Positions 6,620 to 7,164 of a stretch of DNA of 7,164 bases are shown here, one piece after another. Each line of letters starts with the position of its first letter. The first letter of the stretch is position 1. This DNA is from CAVWDI01 sp046259385 (lineage in GTDB: Bacteria > Chloroflexota > Anaerolineae > Anaerolineales > UBA4823): the NCBI GenBank assembly GCA_046259385.1, contig JBJYWI010000060.1, positions 1 through 7,164 on the forward strand, given 5' to 3'. The notes under the pieces were generated by a model that worked only from the letters and a program-made list of their open reading frames with translations, did not search any database and was not told where the DNA came from. The translations under genes were made by a program, and so were the position numbers.

Positions 6620-7164
6620 ATGCGAATCATATCTGCTACCGAAATATCTAAGACAGTCATCCGCGAATCAGCGAGCAAAATCCTTGAGGGGAATCACCCA
6701 ACTGGACTGCAGATTATTCAGTCACTTAATAATAAAAGGAATTTTCAGATTGATTGCATTGAGAATACAATTCCATCCTGTGATCTATTTTCTCAGTGCA
6801 CTCTCGTCCCCCGGAAAATTTTTATAAAAAAAGCAGAAAATAAACAAATTGAGCGGGTTAAGTTGTTCGAAAGTTTAATTAAGAATAATAAAAGAATATC
6901 CTCCAAATTAACAAATCTTGGTTATCCCCACCTGATCATAGAAGTTGGTGAGCTCTACACAAGGGCTTTCGTTTTTGATGTTGTCGAAGATTCTTACCGG
7001 TTAATTGCTGTTGGAGAGTCAATTTCAACAGTTCATGCCCCGAATTTTGATGTTTGGGTGGGGATAAATAACGCAGTAACCCATGCAACCAATATTACTG
7101 GTTGTGATTTTTCTTCTTATGCGCTGAAAAAGCAAACCGATAAAAACGGGAGAATACCTACAAA
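6620..7164 (+). CDS. MutL/GlmL-like (glutamate mutase L family) protein, N-terminal part, runs off the window
   Basis: The frame opens after TAA at 6614 and stays open from ATG 6620 to the window end (181 codons plus two bases). From residue 105 it reads LIIEVGELYTRAFVFDVV, then YRLIAVGESISTVHAPNFD (129-147) and VGINNAVTHATNITG (150-164). This resembles the first lobe of the ASKHA-type ATPase fold in GlmL/MutL proteins, which accompany B12-dependent glutamate mutase and are common, often in several copies, in Anaerolineae. The phosphate loop normally reads D-x-G-(S/T)-x-x-(T/S); here it is E-V-G-E-L-Y-T. The first 104 residues, basic and unrecognised, would be an extra N-terminal region. ATG 6620 has no Shine-Dalgarno. 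TTG 6863, 23 codons before the conserved core, is an alternative start. Family assignment is from recollection of sequence style and is moderately sure. Confidence 0.6.
   Translation, partial: MRIISATEISKTVIRESASKILEGNHPTGLQIIQSLNNKRNFQIDCIENTIPSCDLFSQCTLVPRKIFIKKAENKQIERVKLFESLIKNNKRISSKLTNLGYPHLIIEVGELYTRAFVFDVVEDSYRLIAVGESISTVHAPNFDVWVGINNAVTHATNITGCDFSSYALKKQTDKNGRIPT

Noticed and set aside
6528..6827. A + strand open frame of about 99 codons starting with TTG.
   Set aside because: It overlaps the frame from ATG 6620 that leads into a recognisable protein, has no ribosome-binding site, and resembles no family.

Overview
The window looks like a chromosomal segment of an anaerobic bacterium. 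The most likely source is Chloroflexota (Anaerolineae-like). The evidence is a one-polypeptide pyruvate:ferredoxin oxidoreductase followed by a dihydroorotate-dehydrogenase-like gene, plus the start of a glutamate-mutase-L-like protein of a style I associate with Anaerolineae. This placement is an inference from protein style; no 16S sequence is present to confirm it. Intergenic DNA is AT-rich and the coding regions are moderate in GC.

Layout on the + strand, left half: the 3' end of a 23S rRNA gene (1 to about 410), a short spacer with two small hairpins, a complete 5S rRNA (about 489-610) and a T-tract. A near-consensus promoter (639-667) follows, then a structured, gene-free stretch ending in an intrinsic terminator (776-802). 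Next come two small translation genes, rpsU (bS21, 874-1071) and infA (IF-1, 1144-1398). A perfect 18-bp hairpin terminator (1493-1535) separates these from the convergent genes on the other strand. The left half is therefore a translation-machinery block of rRNA, a ribosomal protein and an initiation factor.

Right half, - strand: nifJ (6185 down to 2622) encodes a full-length pyruvate:ferredoxin oxidoreductase with every cluster-ligand cysteine and thiamine-site motif present. It is followed 63 bases later by a DHOD-like flavoprotein (2558 down to 1569), probably in one operon. Together they point to anaerobic pyruvate oxidation to acetyl-CoA with reduced ferredoxin as the electron product. 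The DHOD-like protein lacks the usual DHOD catalytic motif, so its redox role is open.

From 6198 to 6619 lies an AT-rich divergent intergenic region with inverted repeats and a candidate nifJ promoter. From 6620 a + strand gene runs off the window end. Its residues from about 105 resemble the N-terminal ATPase-like lobe of the MutL/GlmL family.

The points most worth a second look are the control region of rpsU (12-base Shine-Dalgarno match, TTG start, strong intragenic hairpin), the promoter-structure-terminator unit upstream of it, and the two unusual proteins (DHOD-like and MutL-like).
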